From: Streptomyces lincolnensis
GTDB lineage: Bacteria > Actinomycetota > Actinomycetes > Streptomycetales > Streptomycetaceae
Assembly (NCBI RefSeq): GCF_021173675.1
Contig: NZ_JAIHON010000021.1
Span: 62,001-126,000, forward strand
Direction: 5' to 3'
DNA length: 64,000 nucleotides
In this document: one piece after another, positions 27,289-36,061 of the stretch
How the letters are laid out: each line of letters starts with the position of its first letter
Position numbering within the stretch: position 1 is the first letter of the stretch
The notes under the pieces: model-generated
What the model was told of the DNA's origin: nothing
The model's database searches: none
Seen by the model: the letters and a program-made list of their open reading frames with translations, nothing else
Translations under genes and position numbers: made by a program

Positions 27289-28452
27289 ATGGCATACCTC
27301 GACCACGCCGCGACCACCCCGATGCTCCCCGAGGCAGTCGAGGCACTCACCGCGCACCTGAGCATCACCGGCAACGCCTCCTCCCTCCACGCGTCCGGCC
27401 GCGCGGCCCGCCGCACGGTCGAGGAATCCCGCGAGACCCTCGCGGAGGCGCTCGGCGCCCGCCCCAGCGAGGTCGTGTTCACCTCCGGCGGCACCGAGGC
27501 CGACAACCTCGCCGTCAAGGGCCTGTACTGGTCCCGCCGCGACGCCGACCCGGCCCGCACCCGGGTCCTCGCCAGCCCCGTCGAGCACCACGCCGTCCTG
27601 GACGCCGTCCACTGGCTGGGCGAGCACGAGGGCGCCACGGTCGAGTACCTGCCCGTCGACCGGTACGGCCGGGTCCACCCCGAGACCCTGCGCGAAGCCA
27701 TCGCCCGCAACCCCGACGACGTGGCCCTGGCCACCGTCATGTGGGCGAACAACGAGATCGGCACGGTCCTGCCGGTCCGCGAACTGGCCGCCACCGCCGC
27801 CGAGTTCGGTATCCCGCTGCACGCCGACGCCGTCCAGGCCTTCGGCCAGATCCCCGTCGACTTCGCCGATTCCGGCCTCGCCGCGATGACGGTCTCCGGC
27901 CACAAGATCGGCGGCCCCTACGGCATCGGCGCCCTCCTCCTGGGCCGCGAGCACACCCCCGTCCCCGTCCTGCACGGCGGCGGCCAGGAACGGCACGTGC
28001 GCTCCGGCACCCTCGACGTCCCCGCCGTCGCCTCCTTCGCCGTCGCCGGCCGGCTCGCCGCCGAGCAGCGCGAGTGGTTCGCCCGGGAGATCGGCGCCCT
28101 GCGCGACGCCCTGATCGAGGCGGTCCGTACGGCGGTCCCGGACGCGATCCTCGGCGGTGACCCGGAGGACCGCCTCCCGGCCAACGCCCACTTCACCTTC
28201 CCCGGCTGCGAGGGCGACTCCCTGCTGCTCCTCCTGGACGCCCAGGGCATCGAGTGCTCCACCGGTTCCGCCTGCACGGCCGGCGTGGCCCAGCCCAGCC
28301 ATGTCCTGCTGGCCACCGGCACCGACCCGGACCTGGCCCGCGGCACCCTGCGCTTCTCCCTCGGCCACACCTCCACCGAGGCCGACGTCGAAGCCGTGGC
28401 GAAGGCCATCGGTCCGGCGGTGGAGCGGGCGCGCGCGGCGGGCCTGCTGTAG
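27289..28452 (+). CDS. Cysteine desulfurase (NifS/IscS family)
   Basis: A 387-residue PLP enzyme that moves sulfur from cysteine to acceptors. It starts AYLDHAATTPMLPEAVEA. The PLP lysine is in SGHKIGGPYG (about residue 206). The catalytic cysteine is probably in STGSACTAG (about residue 329), and ERHVRSGTLDV is also conserved. Length is normal for bacterial cysteine desulfurases. mnmA lies 1.2 kb downstream, which fits sulfur supply for tRNA 2-thiouridine synthesis. The ATG at 27289 follows TAGAAT at 27273-27278 by about 10 nt, and no ribosome site is obvious, so the mRNA may be leaderless or nearly so. Confidence 0.94.
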   Translation: MAYLDHAATTPMLPEAVEALTAHLSITGNASSLHASGRAARRTVEESRETLAEALGARPSEVVFTSGGTEADNLAVKGLYWSRRDADPARTRVLASPVEHHAVLDAVHWLGEHEGATVEYLPVDRYGRVHPETLREAIARNPDDVALATVMWANNEIGTVLPVRELAATAAEFGIPLHADAVQAFGQIPVDFADSGLAAMTVSGHKIGGPYGIGALLLGREHTPVPVLHGGGQERHVRSGTLDVPAVASFAVAGRLAAEQREWFAREIGALRDALIEAVRTAVPDAILGGDPEDRLPANAHFTFPGCEGDSLLLLLDAQGIECSTGSACTAGVAQPSHVLLATGTDPDLARGTLRFSLGHTSTEADVEAVAKAIGPAVERARAAGLL

Positions 28453-28484
28453 GACTCCCGCCAGGACTCCCGGGCGCGCGACCC

Positions 28485-28524
28485 GGACTCGTGGGGCACG
28501 CGGCCAGGACTCGTGGGGCGCGCG
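28485..28524. repeat. Short tandem direct repeat, 22-bp period
   Basis: GGACTCGTGGGGCACGCG (28485-28502) recurs as GGACTCGTGGGGCGCGCG (28507-28524), with shorter related pieces (AGGACTCCCG) at 28451 and 28463. It lies in the gap between the cysteine desulfurase and the DUF1304-like gene. No function is evident. Confidence 0.65.
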
Positions 28525-28576
28525 ACCCGACGCGCACGCCCTTGCCGACCTCCGGACAACGGCGGACACTCCGGAC

Positions 28577-28951
28577 GTGAACACCGTCACCCAGGTCTTC
28601 GCCCTGCTCGCGGCCCTGATCCACCTCGTCGTGGGCACGCTGGAGCGCTTCTTCTACGACCGCCAGGCCATCCGCGTCTTCCTGACCACCTCGCCCGCCG
28701 ACGCCCCCGAGGTGACGCTGTGGCGCTCGGGCGTCGCCGTCTACAACATCCTGCTCGGCCTGGGCCTGGTCGCCGGGGTCGTCGCCCTGCACACCGGGGA
28801 CGCCACCGTCGGCCGCACGCTGATCGTCTACCTCTGCGCGTCGCTGATCGTGTCCGCGCTGGTGTTCCTCGTCTCCTTCCCGCGGCTGTGGAGGGGAGCG
28901 CTCGGCCAGGGACTCGCGCCCGCCGTCGCACTGGTCGCGGCGCTGTTCTGA
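28577..28951 (+). CDS. DUF1304-like small membrane protein
   Basis: A 124-residue membrane protein resembling the DUF1304 family: an N-terminal segment FALLAALIHLVVGTLERFFYD, then the cytoplasmic-type loop FLTTSPADAPEVTLWRSGVAVYN and three further hydrophobic segments. The HxxxxxxE spacing in LIHLVVGTLERFFY is characteristic. Function unknown. The GTG at 28577 is the only start that preserves the family N-terminus. Its stop lies 4 bp from the convergent amidase stop, so the two genes are tightly packed tail to tail. Confidence 0.82.
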   Translation: MNTVTQVFALLAALIHLVVGTLERFFYDRQAIRVFLTTSPADAPEVTLWRSGVAVYNILLGLGLVAGVVALHTGDATVGRTLIVYLCASLIVSALVFLVSFPRLWRGALGQGLAPAVALVAALF

Positions 28952-28955
28952 CCGG

Positions 28956-29636
28956 TCAGGTCCGGGAGGTCGCCACCGCCGTGTGCGCCTGCCGGACGAG
29001 CTTCATGTACCGGTCCCAGTCCCAGTCCTCGCCCGGGTCGGTGTGATCCGTGCCCGGCACCTCCACATGGCCGATGATGTGCTCGCGGTCGACCGGGATG
29101 TCGTAGCGCGCGCAGATCCGTGCCGCGAGCCGCGCCGAGGCCTCGTACATCTCGTCGGTGAAGTCCTCGGGTTTGTCGACGAAGCCCTCGTGCTCGATGC
29201 CGACACTGCGTTCGTTGTAGTCGCGGTTGCCCGCGTGGTACGCCACGTCCAGCTCGCGGATCATCTGGGCGATGTGGCCGTCCTTGCGGACGATGTAGTG
29301 CGCGGCCGCGCCGTGTCCCGGGTCCTGGAAGACCTTCACCGCGCTGTCGAAGCTGCCCTGGGTGACATGGATGATCACCATGTCTATGCCGTAGTCGTCG
29401 GGGCGGTCCGCGAGCCGCCAGTTCGCGTCCGACGCGGCCACCCAGCGCGCGCCGGCGTAGTCGACCTCGCCCTCCTTGCGGGGCTTGGTCACGCCCGGCG
29501 CGCGGTACCACAGCCGCGCCAGCTCGTCCCGGGCCAGCACGGCCGAGCCCACCGCGGCGGCCGTCCCGCCGATCAGCAGGGCCCGCCGCCCGATCCGCCG
29601 GTCGGCGTCCTTGTCCTTGGCTCGTCTCGCGCCCAT
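28956..29636 (-). CDS. N-acetylmuramoyl-L-alanine amidase (Amidase_2), exported
   Basis: A 226-residue peptidoglycan amidase. The N-terminus has a twin-arginine-like export signal (RRIGRRALLIGGTAAAVGSAVLA). The catalytic domain begins near residue 85 with the zinc ligand in DMVIIHVTQGS, then HYIVRKDGHIAQMI, GIEHEGF and the second zinc region GTDHTDPGEDWDW. It should cleave the bond between N-acetylmuramic acid and the stem peptide outside the membrane. ATG at 29636 with AGGATC upstream. It diverges from mnmA across a 60-bp promoter spacer. Confidence 0.93.
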   Translation of the reverse strand: MGARRAKDKDADRRIGRRALLIGGTAAAVGSAVLARDELARLWYRAPGVTKPRKEGEVDYAGARWVAASDANWRLADRPDDYGIDMVIIHVTQGSFDSAVKVFQDPGHGAAAHYIVRKDGHIAQMIRELDVAYHAGNRDYNERSVGIEHEGFVDKPEDFTDEMYEASARLAARICARYDIPVDREHIIGHVEVPGTDHTDPGEDWDWDRYMKLVRQAHTAVATSRT

Positions 29637-29696
29637 GTGATCCTGAACGGATACTCGTGGGCTCCGGTTCCCGTGTCCCCTTACCCTTGAAGGGTT

Positions 29697-30827
29697 ATGA
29701 CTGACACCACGCAGCCCACCCGTCCTCTTCGCGTCCTCGCCGCCATGTCCGGCGGGGTCGATTCCGCCGTCGCCGCCGCCCGCGCGGCCGAGGCGGGGCA
29801 CGACGTGACCGGCGTCCACCTCGCCCTCTCGGCGAACCCGCAATCGTTCCGCACGGGCGCGCGTGGCTGTTGCACCATCGAGGACTCCCGCGACGCCCGC
29901 CGCGCCGCCGACGTCATCGGCATCCCGTTCTACGTCTGGGACCTCGCCGACCGCTTCCGCGAGGACGTGGTCGAGGACTTCGTCGCCGAGTACGAGGCCG
30001 GCCGCACCCCCAACCCCTGCCTGCGCTGCAACGAGAAGATCAAGTTCGCCGCCCTGCTCGACAAGGCGCTCGCCCTCGGCTTCGACGCGGTCTGCACGGG
30101 CCACTACGCCCAGGTGATCGTCCGCGAGGACGGCTCCCGCGAACTGCACCGCGCCTCCGACATGGCCAAGGACCAGTCCTACGTCCTCGGTGTGCTCGAC
30201 GAGAAGCAGCTGGCGCACGCCCTCTTCCCGCTGGGCGACACGGTGACGACCAAGGACGAGATCCGCGCCGAGGCCGAGCGCCGGGGCCTGGCGGTCGCCA
30301 AGAAGCCCGACTCGCACGACATCTGCTTCATCGCCGACGGCGACACCCAGGGCTTCCTGGCCCGCCGCCTGGGCAAGGCCGAGGGCGACATCGTCGACGA
30401 GTCCGGCGCGAAGGTCGGCACCCACGAGGGCGCCTACGGCTTCACCATCGGCCAGCGCAAGGGCCTGCGGATCGGCCACCCGGCCCCCGACGGCAAGCCG
30501 CGCTACGTCCTCGACATCTCCCCGGTGGACAACACCGTCACGGTCGGCCCGGCCGCCGCCCTGGACGTCAACGGACTGACGGCGATCAAGCCGCGCTGGT
30601 GCGGAGCCGCCCCGAGCGGTCCTGGCACCTACACCGCCCAGCTCCGTGCCCACGGCGACGAGACCGAGGTCACCGCCGAACTGGTCGACGGCGAGCTCCG
30701 GGTCTCCTTCACCGAGCCGGTCCGCGGCGTGGCCCCCGGCCAGGCCGTCGTGCTCTACGACGGCACACGCGTGGTGGGCTCGGCGACGATCGCGTCCACG
30801 GTGCGGGCGACGGCCGGGGTGGTTTGA
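29697..30827 (+). CDS. mnmA: tRNA-specific 2-thiouridylase
   Basis: A 376-residue enzyme that thiolates uridine 34 of tRNAs for Lys, Glu and Gln using ATP and sulfur relayed from a cysteine desulfurase. The PP-loop SGGVDS is at residues 18-23. The two catalytic cysteines are in NPCLRCN (about 108) and HDICFIADG (about 210). GHYAQV and KDQSYVLGVL are also conserved. Start ATG at 29697 with GAAGGG close upstream. The cysteine desulfurase gene on the same strand 1.2 kb upstream is the likely sulfur donor. Confidence 0.97.
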   Translation: MTDTTQPTRPLRVLAAMSGGVDSAVAAARAAEAGHDVTGVHLALSANPQSFRTGARGCCTIEDSRDARRAADVIGIPFYVWDLADRFREDVVEDFVAEYEAGRTPNPCLRCNEKIKFAALLDKALALGFDAVCTGHYAQVIVREDGSRELHRASDMAKDQSYVLGVLDEKQLAHALFPLGDTVTTKDEIRAEAERRGLAVAKKPDSHDICFIADGDTQGFLARRLGKAEGDIVDESGAKVGTHEGAYGFTIGQRKGLRIGHPAPDGKPRYVLDISPVDNTVTVGPAAALDVNGLTAIKPRWCGAAPSGPGTYTAQLRAHGDETEVTAELVDGELRVSFTEPVRGVAPGQAVVLYDGTRVVGSATIASTVRATAGVV

Positions 30828-30850
30828 GTCACCCCGGCCGCCCTTATTGC

Positions 30851-31177
30851 CTACTGCACTTCTTCCACGTCGTAGAAGCAGAAGTGGTCCTTGATCTGGG
30901 CGACGTCCGGCTTGGGCTCGGGGTACGCCCAGACCAGGTCCGCCGCGTCCGGCAGCGACCAGTAGGAGGCCGTGCCCTTGAACGGGCAGTACGTGTGGGT
31001 CTCGGAAGGGGTCAGCAGGTCGAGGCGTACGTCCTCGGGCGGCAGGTAGTACCGGACCGGACAGCCCGTCTCCCGCAGGAGAAGGGGCCGTTCGCTCTCC
31101 GCCAGCACCTGGTCGCCGTGGACGACCCGTACGCGCCGGGTGCCCTGCTCGATCGTGATCGTGTGTCCGTCAGCCAT
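30851..31177 (-). CDS. DUF427-family protein
   Basis: A 108-residue protein with the DUF427 fold signature: VRVVHGDQVLAES, CPVRYYLPPEDVRLDLL and THTYCPFKGTASYWSL, ending in the FYDVEEVQ-like strand. The family is widespread in actinobacteria and fungi, and its biochemical role is not established. The gene is convergent with mnmA and divergent from the LOG-like gene, with a 50-bp shared promoter spacer. No signal peptide. Confidence 0.9.
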   Translation of the reverse strand: MADGHTITIEQGTRRVRVVHGDQVLAESERPLLLRETGCPVRYYLPPEDVRLDLLTPSETHTYCPFKGTASYWSLPDAADLVWAYPEPKPDVAQIKDHFCFYDVEEVQ

Positions 31178-31227
31178 ATCCGAAAAGCACTCGCGGGTTC
31201 CCGGTTCTTCCCGCGTACGGTGACCTC

Positions 31228-31767
31228 ATGCGAATCTGCGTCTTCCTCTCGGCCGCCGACCTCGACGAGCGGTACACGCGCCCCGCGCGCGAGTTCGCGG
31301 AACTGCTGGGCAAGGGCGGTCACACGCTCGTGTGGGGCGGCTCGGACGTCGGCCTGATGAAGGTGGTCGCCGACGGCGTCCAGGAGACGGGCGGCCGGCT
31401 GGTCGGCGTCTCGGTGGAGTTCCTCGCGGCCAAGGCGCGTTCCGGCGTCGACGAGATGGTCGTCGCCCGTGACCTCGCCGAACGCAAGCGGCTGCTTCTG
31501 GAGAAGGCCGACGCGGTGGTCGTCATGGTGGGCGGCACCGGCACCCTCGACGAGGCGACCGAGATCCTGGAACTGAAGAAGCACGGCCACACCGACAAGC
31601 CGGTGGTCCTGCTGAACACCGCGGGCTTCTACGACGGTCTGAAGGAACAGTTCCGCCGTATGGAGGACGAGGGCTTCCTGCCCGTCCCCCTCACCGACCT
31701 GGTGTTCTTCGCGGAGGAGCCGGTGGGCGCGCTGGCCTACCTGGAGGAGAGCCAGGGCATCGAGTAG
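31228..31767 (+). CDS. LOG-family protein (lysine decarboxylase-like Rossmann fold)
   Basis: A 179-residue protein of the TIGR00730/LOG family, whose characterised members hydrolyse nucleoside 5'-monophosphates to free base (cytokinin-activating phosphoribohydrolase in plants and some bacteria). The family motif PGGxGTxxE reads VGGTGTLDE here, so the first proline is replaced by valine while GGxGT and the glutamate are kept. RKRLLLEKADAVVVMVGG and the N-terminal VWGGSDVGLMKVVADG are typical. Whether it acts on AMP or another nucleotide cannot be told. Confidence 0.88.
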   Translation: MRICVFLSAADLDERYTRPAREFAELLGKGGHTLVWGGSDVGLMKVVADGVQETGGRLVGVSVEFLAAKARSGVDEMVVARDLAERKRLLLEKADAVVVMVGGTGTLDEATEILELKKHGHTDKPVVLLNTAGFYDGLKEQFRRMEDEGFLPVPLTDLVFFAEEPVGALAYLEESQGIE

Positions 31768-31797
31768 AGCGTCGAGTGACCCCGGGGTGATGCGAGC

Positions 31798-32511
31798 ATG
31801 GCGGGCATGGCTACTACGGACACGGCTACTCATGTGATCACCGGAGCGGGCTCCGGCATCGGCGCGGCGGTCGCCCGCCGCCTTCACGCGCGCGGGGACG
31901 AACTCGTCCTCCACGCGCGCGACGCGGGCCGCGCGAAGGAGTTGGCGGCGGAGTTCCCCGGGGCGCGGACCCTGGTCGGCGACCTGTCGGACCCCGACAA
32001 GCTGTCCTGGGCCTTCTCCCACCAGACGCTCCCCGACCGGGTCGACTCCCTGCTCCACATCGCGGGCGTGGTGGACCTGGGTCCGGTCGGTGACCTGACC
32101 CCGAAGTCCTGGCGCCACCAGCTCAACGTCAACCTGATCTCCCCGGCCGAGCTGACCCGCCACTTCCTGCCCCAACTCCGCACCGCCCGGGGCCACGTCG
32201 TCTTCGTCAACTCCGGTGCCGGTCTCAACGCCCACGCCGACTGGTCCGCCTACGCGGCCTCCAAGCACGGGCTGAAGGCCCTCGCCGACTCCCTCCGCCA
32301 CGAGGAGCACACCAACGGGGTCCGGGTCACCTCGGTGTACCCCGGGCGTACGGCGAGCCCCATGCAGGCCAAGGTCCACCAGCAGGAGGGCAAGGAGTAC
32401 GACGCCTCCCGCTGGATCGACCCCGAGTCGGTCGCCACGACGATCCTCCTCGCCCTCGACCTCCCCCGGGACGCGGAGATCAACGACCTGACGGTCCGTC
32501 CGGGCAACTGA
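31798..32511 (+). CDS. Short-chain dehydrogenase/reductase
   Basis: A 237-residue SDR oxidoreductase. The cofactor motif is TGAGSGIG (residues about 16-23). The catalytic set is visible as the NSGAG serine region and YAASK with the tyrosine and lysine. HARDAGR after the second strand suggests NADP preference. Substrate unknown. Two in-frame ATGs (31798 and 31807) are possible; the second gives the more usual SDR N-terminus and the first has GGGGTGATG upstream. It follows the LOG-like gene by 30 bp and may share its transcript. Confidence 0.9.
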   Translation: MAGMATTDTATHVITGAGSGIGAAVARRLHARGDELVLHARDAGRAKELAAEFPGARTLVGDLSDPDKLSWAFSHQTLPDRVDSLLHIAGVVDLGPVGDLTPKSWRHQLNVNLISPAELTRHFLPQLRTARGHVVFVNSGAGLNAHADWSAYAASKHGLKALADSLRHEEHTNGVRVTSVYPGRTASPMQAKVHQQEGKEYDASRWIDPESVATTILLALDLPRDAEINDLTVRPGN

Positions 32512-32522
32512 CAAGAACTTGT

Positions 32523-32777
32523 CTCGCCCCCGCCGCCCCTACCCGTCCCATCCCTGGGGGCTGCGCCCCCAGACCCCCCTGTCGGCCCTGAAGGGGCCTC
32601 GTCCTCAAACGCCGGACGGGCTGAAGATGCCTGGGCCGGGGTTCGTCCTCGAACACCGGACGGGCTGAGAAACCTAGGGGCGCGGGGAACTGCGCGCCCA
32701 GCCCCCACCCACCCGCAGCTCGGGGTCGAAGGGGCGGAGCCCCTGGGGATGGGACGGGTAGGGGCGGCGGGGGCGAG
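32523..32777. repeat. 255-bp repeat element with 32-bp perfect terminal inverted repeats
   Basis: The arms at 32523-32554 (CTCGCCCCCGCCGCCCC...) and 32746-32777 are exact inverted copies over 32 bp. Inside are further stems (CTGGGGGCTGCGCCCCCAG) and two GACGGGCTGA copies. The first 101 bp after position 32523 (32524-32624) are identical to 38580-38680. It fills the whole gap between the SDR gene and the MetE-like gene, and its right arm ends 3 bp before the -10-like TAGGCT of that gene. No transposase is present. It resembles a MITE-like or multi-hairpin intergenic element. Confidence 0.85.
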
Positions 32778-32793
32778 AACTAGGCTTCGGGGT

Positions 32794-33795
32794 GTGAACG
32801 CCAACCCCGCATTCGGCCCGGCCACCGGCATCGGCTCTCTCCCCGGAGGCGACGCCAGGGAAGCCGTCAAGACCTCCACCGGCTCCTTCGAGGACTTCCC
32901 GTTCCTGCCCGAGCTCCCCGCGAGAGGCCCCGGCGCCGACATGATCGGCCGCACCGCGGGCATGCTCGTCGACCTGTACGCACGCGTGGAGCCCAGCGGC
33001 TGGCGCATCGGCGACCGCCCGGGGAGGGACACGAAGCGGGCACGGTCATGGCTGGGGGAGGACCTGGACGCGCTGGAGGAGTTCACGCAGGGATACGAGG
33101 GGCTGCTGAAGGTACAGGCGGTCGGCCCCTGGACCCTGGCCGCCGCACTGGAGCTGAGGAACGGAGAGGTCGCCCTCTCCGACCCCGGCGCCACCCGGGA
33201 CCTGGCCGCCTCGCTCGCCGAGGGACTGCGGCTGCACTTGGAGGAGGTCGGGCGCCGCGCCCCCGGCGCCCGGATCGTCCTCCAGCTCGACGAACCGTCC
33301 CTCATCGCCGTACTGAGGGGCCATGTGAAGACCGCGAGCGGCTACCGCACCCACCGCGCCGTCGACCGCCAGCTCATCGAGTCCACCCTCCGCGACGTCG
33401 TCGGGGTTCACGGGGACGGCCCCGTCGTGGTCCACTCGTGCGCACCGGACGTCCCGTTCGCCCTGCTGCGCCGGGCGGGCGCGGCGGCGATCTCCTTCGA
33501 CTTCTCGCTCCTCACCGAGCGTGACGAGGACGCGATCGGCGAGGCGGTGGAAGGGGGCACTCGGCTCTTCGTCGGTGTCGTGCCGGGCACGGACAGCCGA
33601 TTGTCAGACCCTGCCGGTAGCGTCATGGGTGTCAGGACGCTGTGGCGCAGGCTGGGGCTGCATCCGGGACTTCTCGCGGAGGCGGTCACGGTCACTCCGT
33701 CGTGCGGACTCGCGGGGGCTTCCCCCGCGTACGCGCGCGAGGCCCTCGCCCACTGCGTCCGGGCGGCGAGATCCCTCGCGGACAACCCTGAGTAA
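32794..33795 (+). CDS. MetE-like protein (cobalamin-independent methionine synthase C-domain family)
   Basis: A 333-residue protein equivalent to the catalytic C-terminal half of MetE, without the N-terminal half. It starts PAFGPATGIGSLPGGDAREAV. Zinc-site candidates are kept: VVHSC (His-x-Cys) and TPSCGLAGAS (Cys), plus VLQLDEPSL in place of QIDEP. Such short members occur in archaea and actinobacteria; the methyl donor is uncertain, and it may not be the main methionine synthase. The GTG at 32794 lies 7 nt after TAGGCT (32781-32786), so it is probably leaderless. It is followed 15 bp later by ligA. Confidence 0.88.
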   Translation: MNANPAFGPATGIGSLPGGDAREAVKTSTGSFEDFPFLPELPARGPGADMIGRTAGMLVDLYARVEPSGWRIGDRPGRDTKRARSWLGEDLDALEEFTQGYEGLLKVQAVGPWTLAAALELRNGEVALSDPGATRDLAASLAEGLRLHLEEVGRRAPGARIVLQLDEPSLIAVLRGHVKTASGYRTHRAVDRQLIESTLRDVVGVHGDGPVVVHSCAPDVPFALLRRAGAAAISFDFSLLTERDEDAIGEAVEGGTRLFVGVVPGTDSRLSDPAGSVMGVRTLWRRLGLHPGLLAEAVTVTPSCGLAGASPAYAREALAHCVRAARSLADNPE

Positions 33796-33810
33796 CGGGA
33801 GGACAACACG

Positions 33811-36003
33811 GTGGCCGGCGACAAGCAAGCGGAGACGACGGTGCCCGCCGAGGCACGGGAGCAGCACGCGAAGCTCGCTGAGCAGATCGAGGAGCACCGC
33901 TTCCGGTACTACGTGAACGACGCTCCGGTCATCAGCGACGCGGAGTTCGACAAGCTCCTGCGCACCCTGGAGGCGCTGGAGGAGGAGCACCCGGAGCTGC
34001 GCACCCCGGACTCGCCGACCCAGAAGGTCGCGGGTGCCTACGAGACGGAGTTCACGGCCGTCCAGCACCGCTCCCGCATGCTCTCCCTCGACAACGCCTT
34101 CAGCGACGAGGAACTCGCCGCCTGGGCCGAGCGCGTGGCCAAGGACGTCGGCGCGCCCGACTACCACCTGCTGTGCGAGCTCAAGGTCGACGGCCTCGCG
34201 GTCAACCTCACCTACGAGCACGGCCGCCTCACGCGCGCGGCGACCCGCGGCGACGGCCGCACCGGCGAGGACATCACGCCCAACGTCCGCACCATCGCCG
34301 AGATCCCGGACCGTCTGAAGGGAGACGCCGTCCCGGACCTCGTGGAGATCCGCGGCGAGGTCTACTTCCCGATGGAGAAGTTCCAGGAGCTCAACGCCCG
34401 CCTGGTCGAGGCCGGCGACAAGCCCTTCGCCAACCCGCGCAACGCGGCGGCCGGTTCGCTGCGCCAGAAAGACCCGCGCGTCACCGCCACCCGCCCCCTG
34501 CACATGGTCGTCCACGGCATCGGCGCGCTGGAGGGCTTCGACGGCATGACCCGCCTCTCCGAGGCCTACGACCTGCTGAAGACCTGGGGCCTGCCCACCT
34601 CCCCGCACGCCAGGGTGGTCGACGATCTCGACGGCGTACGGGAGTTCATCGCGTACTACGGCGAGAACCGCCACTCCGTGGAGCACGAGATCGACGGCGT
34701 GGTCGTCAAGCTGGACGAGATCCCGCTCCAGGGCCGCCTCGGCTCCACCTCGCGCGCCCCGCGCTGGGCGATCGCCTACAAGTACGCGCCGGAGGAGGTG
34801 AACACCAAGCTCATCAACATCCGGGTGGGAGTGGGCCGCACGGGCCGGGTCACGCCGTACGCCCAGGTGGAACCGGTCACGGTCGCGGGCTCGGAGGTCG
34901 AGTTCGCCACCCTGCACAACCAGGACGTCGTGAAGCTGAAGGGCGTCCTCATCGGCGACACCGTGGTGCTGCGCAAGGCCGGTGACGTCATCCCGGAGAT
35001 CCTCGGCCCGGTCGTGGACCTGCGCGACGGCAGCGAGCGCGAGTTCGTGATGCCGTCCGAGTGCCCCGAGTGCGGGACCGCGCTCCGGCCGATGAAGGAG
35101 GGCGACGTCGACCTGCGCTGCCCGAACGCCCGCACCTGCCCCGCACAACTGCGCGAACGCCTGTTCTACCTCGCGGGGCGCAAGTCGCTGGACATCGAGC
35201 ACTTCGGCTATGTCGCCGCCGCGGCCCTCACCCGGCCGCTGGAGCCGGCCGAGCCGCCGCTCACCGACGAGGGCGACCTGTTCGACCTGACCATCGAGCA
35301 ACTGCTGCCTATCAAGGCGTACGTCCTCGACCAGGACAGCGGGCTGCCCAAGCGCGACCCGAAGACCGGCGAGGAGAAGGTCGCCACCGTCTTCGCCAAC
35401 CAGCAGGGCGAGCCCAAGAAGAACGCGCTCGGCATGCTGGAGAACATCGCGGCCGCGAAGGAGCGCCCGCTGGCCCGTGTCCTGACCGGCCTGTCCATCC
35501 GCCACGTCGGACCGGTCGCCGCCGAGGCGCTGGCGCGTGAGTTCCGCTCGGTCGACCGCATCGAGCAGGCGAGCGAGGAGGAGCTGGCGGCCACCGACGG
35601 CGTCGGCCCGATCATCGCGAAATCACTCAAAGAGTGGTTCTCCGAGGAGTGGCATCAGGAGATCCTCCGCAAGTGGAAGGCCGCCGGCGTCCGCATGGAG
35701 GAGGAGGGCTCCGGCGAGGACGAGGGCCCGCGTCCCCTGGAAGGCCTCACCGTCGTCGTGACCGGCACACTCGAGCGCTTCACCCGGGATGGCGCCAAGG
35801 AGGCGTTGCAAATTCGTGGCGCCAAAGTGACCGGTTCTGTTTCGAAGAAGACGTCTTTCGTCGTTGTGGGTGACAATCCAGGTTCGAAGTACGACAAGGC
35901 GATGCAGCTGAAGGTGCCGGTCCTCAACGAGGACGGCTTCACCGTCCTGCTGGAACAGGGACCGGAGGCGGCCGCCGAAGTCGCGCTTCCGGCAGAGGAG
36001 TAG
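33811..36003 (+). CDS. ligA: NAD-dependent DNA ligase
   Basis: A 730-residue replicative ligase that seals nicks using NAD. The adenylation lysine is in LKVDGLAVN (Lys about 125). Next come the OB-fold region (RAPRWAIAYKYAPEEV), a four-cysteine zinc finger (CPECGTAL, then CPNARTC), helix-hairpin-helix repeats (SIRHVGPVAAEALA, TDGVGPIIAKSL) and a C-terminal BRCT domain (TGSVSKKTSFVVVGDNPGSK). Length and domain order are standard for an actinobacterial LigA. GTG start at 33811 with GGGAGGA upstream. It probably shares a transcript with the MetE-like gene 15 bp upstream. Confidence 0.97.
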   Translation: MAGDKQAETTVPAEAREQHAKLAEQIEEHRFRYYVNDAPVISDAEFDKLLRTLEALEEEHPELRTPDSPTQKVAGAYETEFTAVQHRSRMLSLDNAFSDEELAAWAERVAKDVGAPDYHLLCELKVDGLAVNLTYEHGRLTRAATRGDGRTGEDITPNVRTIAEIPDRLKGDAVPDLVEIRGEVYFPMEKFQELNARLVEAGDKPFANPRNAAAGSLRQKDPRVTATRPLHMVVHGIGALEGFDGMTRLSEAYDLLKTWGLPTSPHARVVDDLDGVREFIAYYGENRHSVEHEIDGVVVKLDEIPLQGRLGSTSRAPRWAIAYKYAPEEVNTKLINIRVGVGRTGRVTPYAQVEPVTVAGSEVEFATLHNQDVVKLKGVLIGDTVVLRKAGDVIPEILGPVVDLRDGSEREFVMPSECPECGTALRPMKEGDVDLRCPNARTCPAQLRERLFYLAGRKSLDIEHFGYVAAAALTRPLEPAEPPLTDEGDLFDLTIEQLLPIKAYVLDQDSGLPKRDPKTGEEKVATVFANQQGEPKKNALGMLENIAAAKERPLARVLTGLSIRHVGPVAAEALAREFRSVDRIEQASEEELAATDGVGPIIAKSLKEWFSEEWHQEILRKWKAAGVRMEEEGSGEDEGPRPLEGLTVVVTGTLERFTRDGAKEALQIRGAKVTGSVSKKTSFVVVGDNPGSKYDKAMQLKVPVLNEDGFTVLLEQGPEAAAEVALPAEE

Positions 36004-36021
36004 CGAGGAGTAGCGGTTGAA

Positions 36022-36061
36022 GGCCACCCGATCGGCGCATACCAGATGCATACGGGTGGCC
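36022..36061 (+). terminator. Hairpin after ligA
   Basis: GGCCACCCG (36022-36030) pairs with CGGGTGGCC (36053-36061). A small inner GCAT/ATGC pairing is possible. There is no U-run. It lies 18 bp after the ligA stop, a likely terminator. Confidence 0.65.

Noticed and set aside
32555..32745. Possible small RNA or gene inside the repeat element
   Set aside because: Strong stems are present, but no frame with start and ribosome site, and no clear promoter-terminator pair, was seen.
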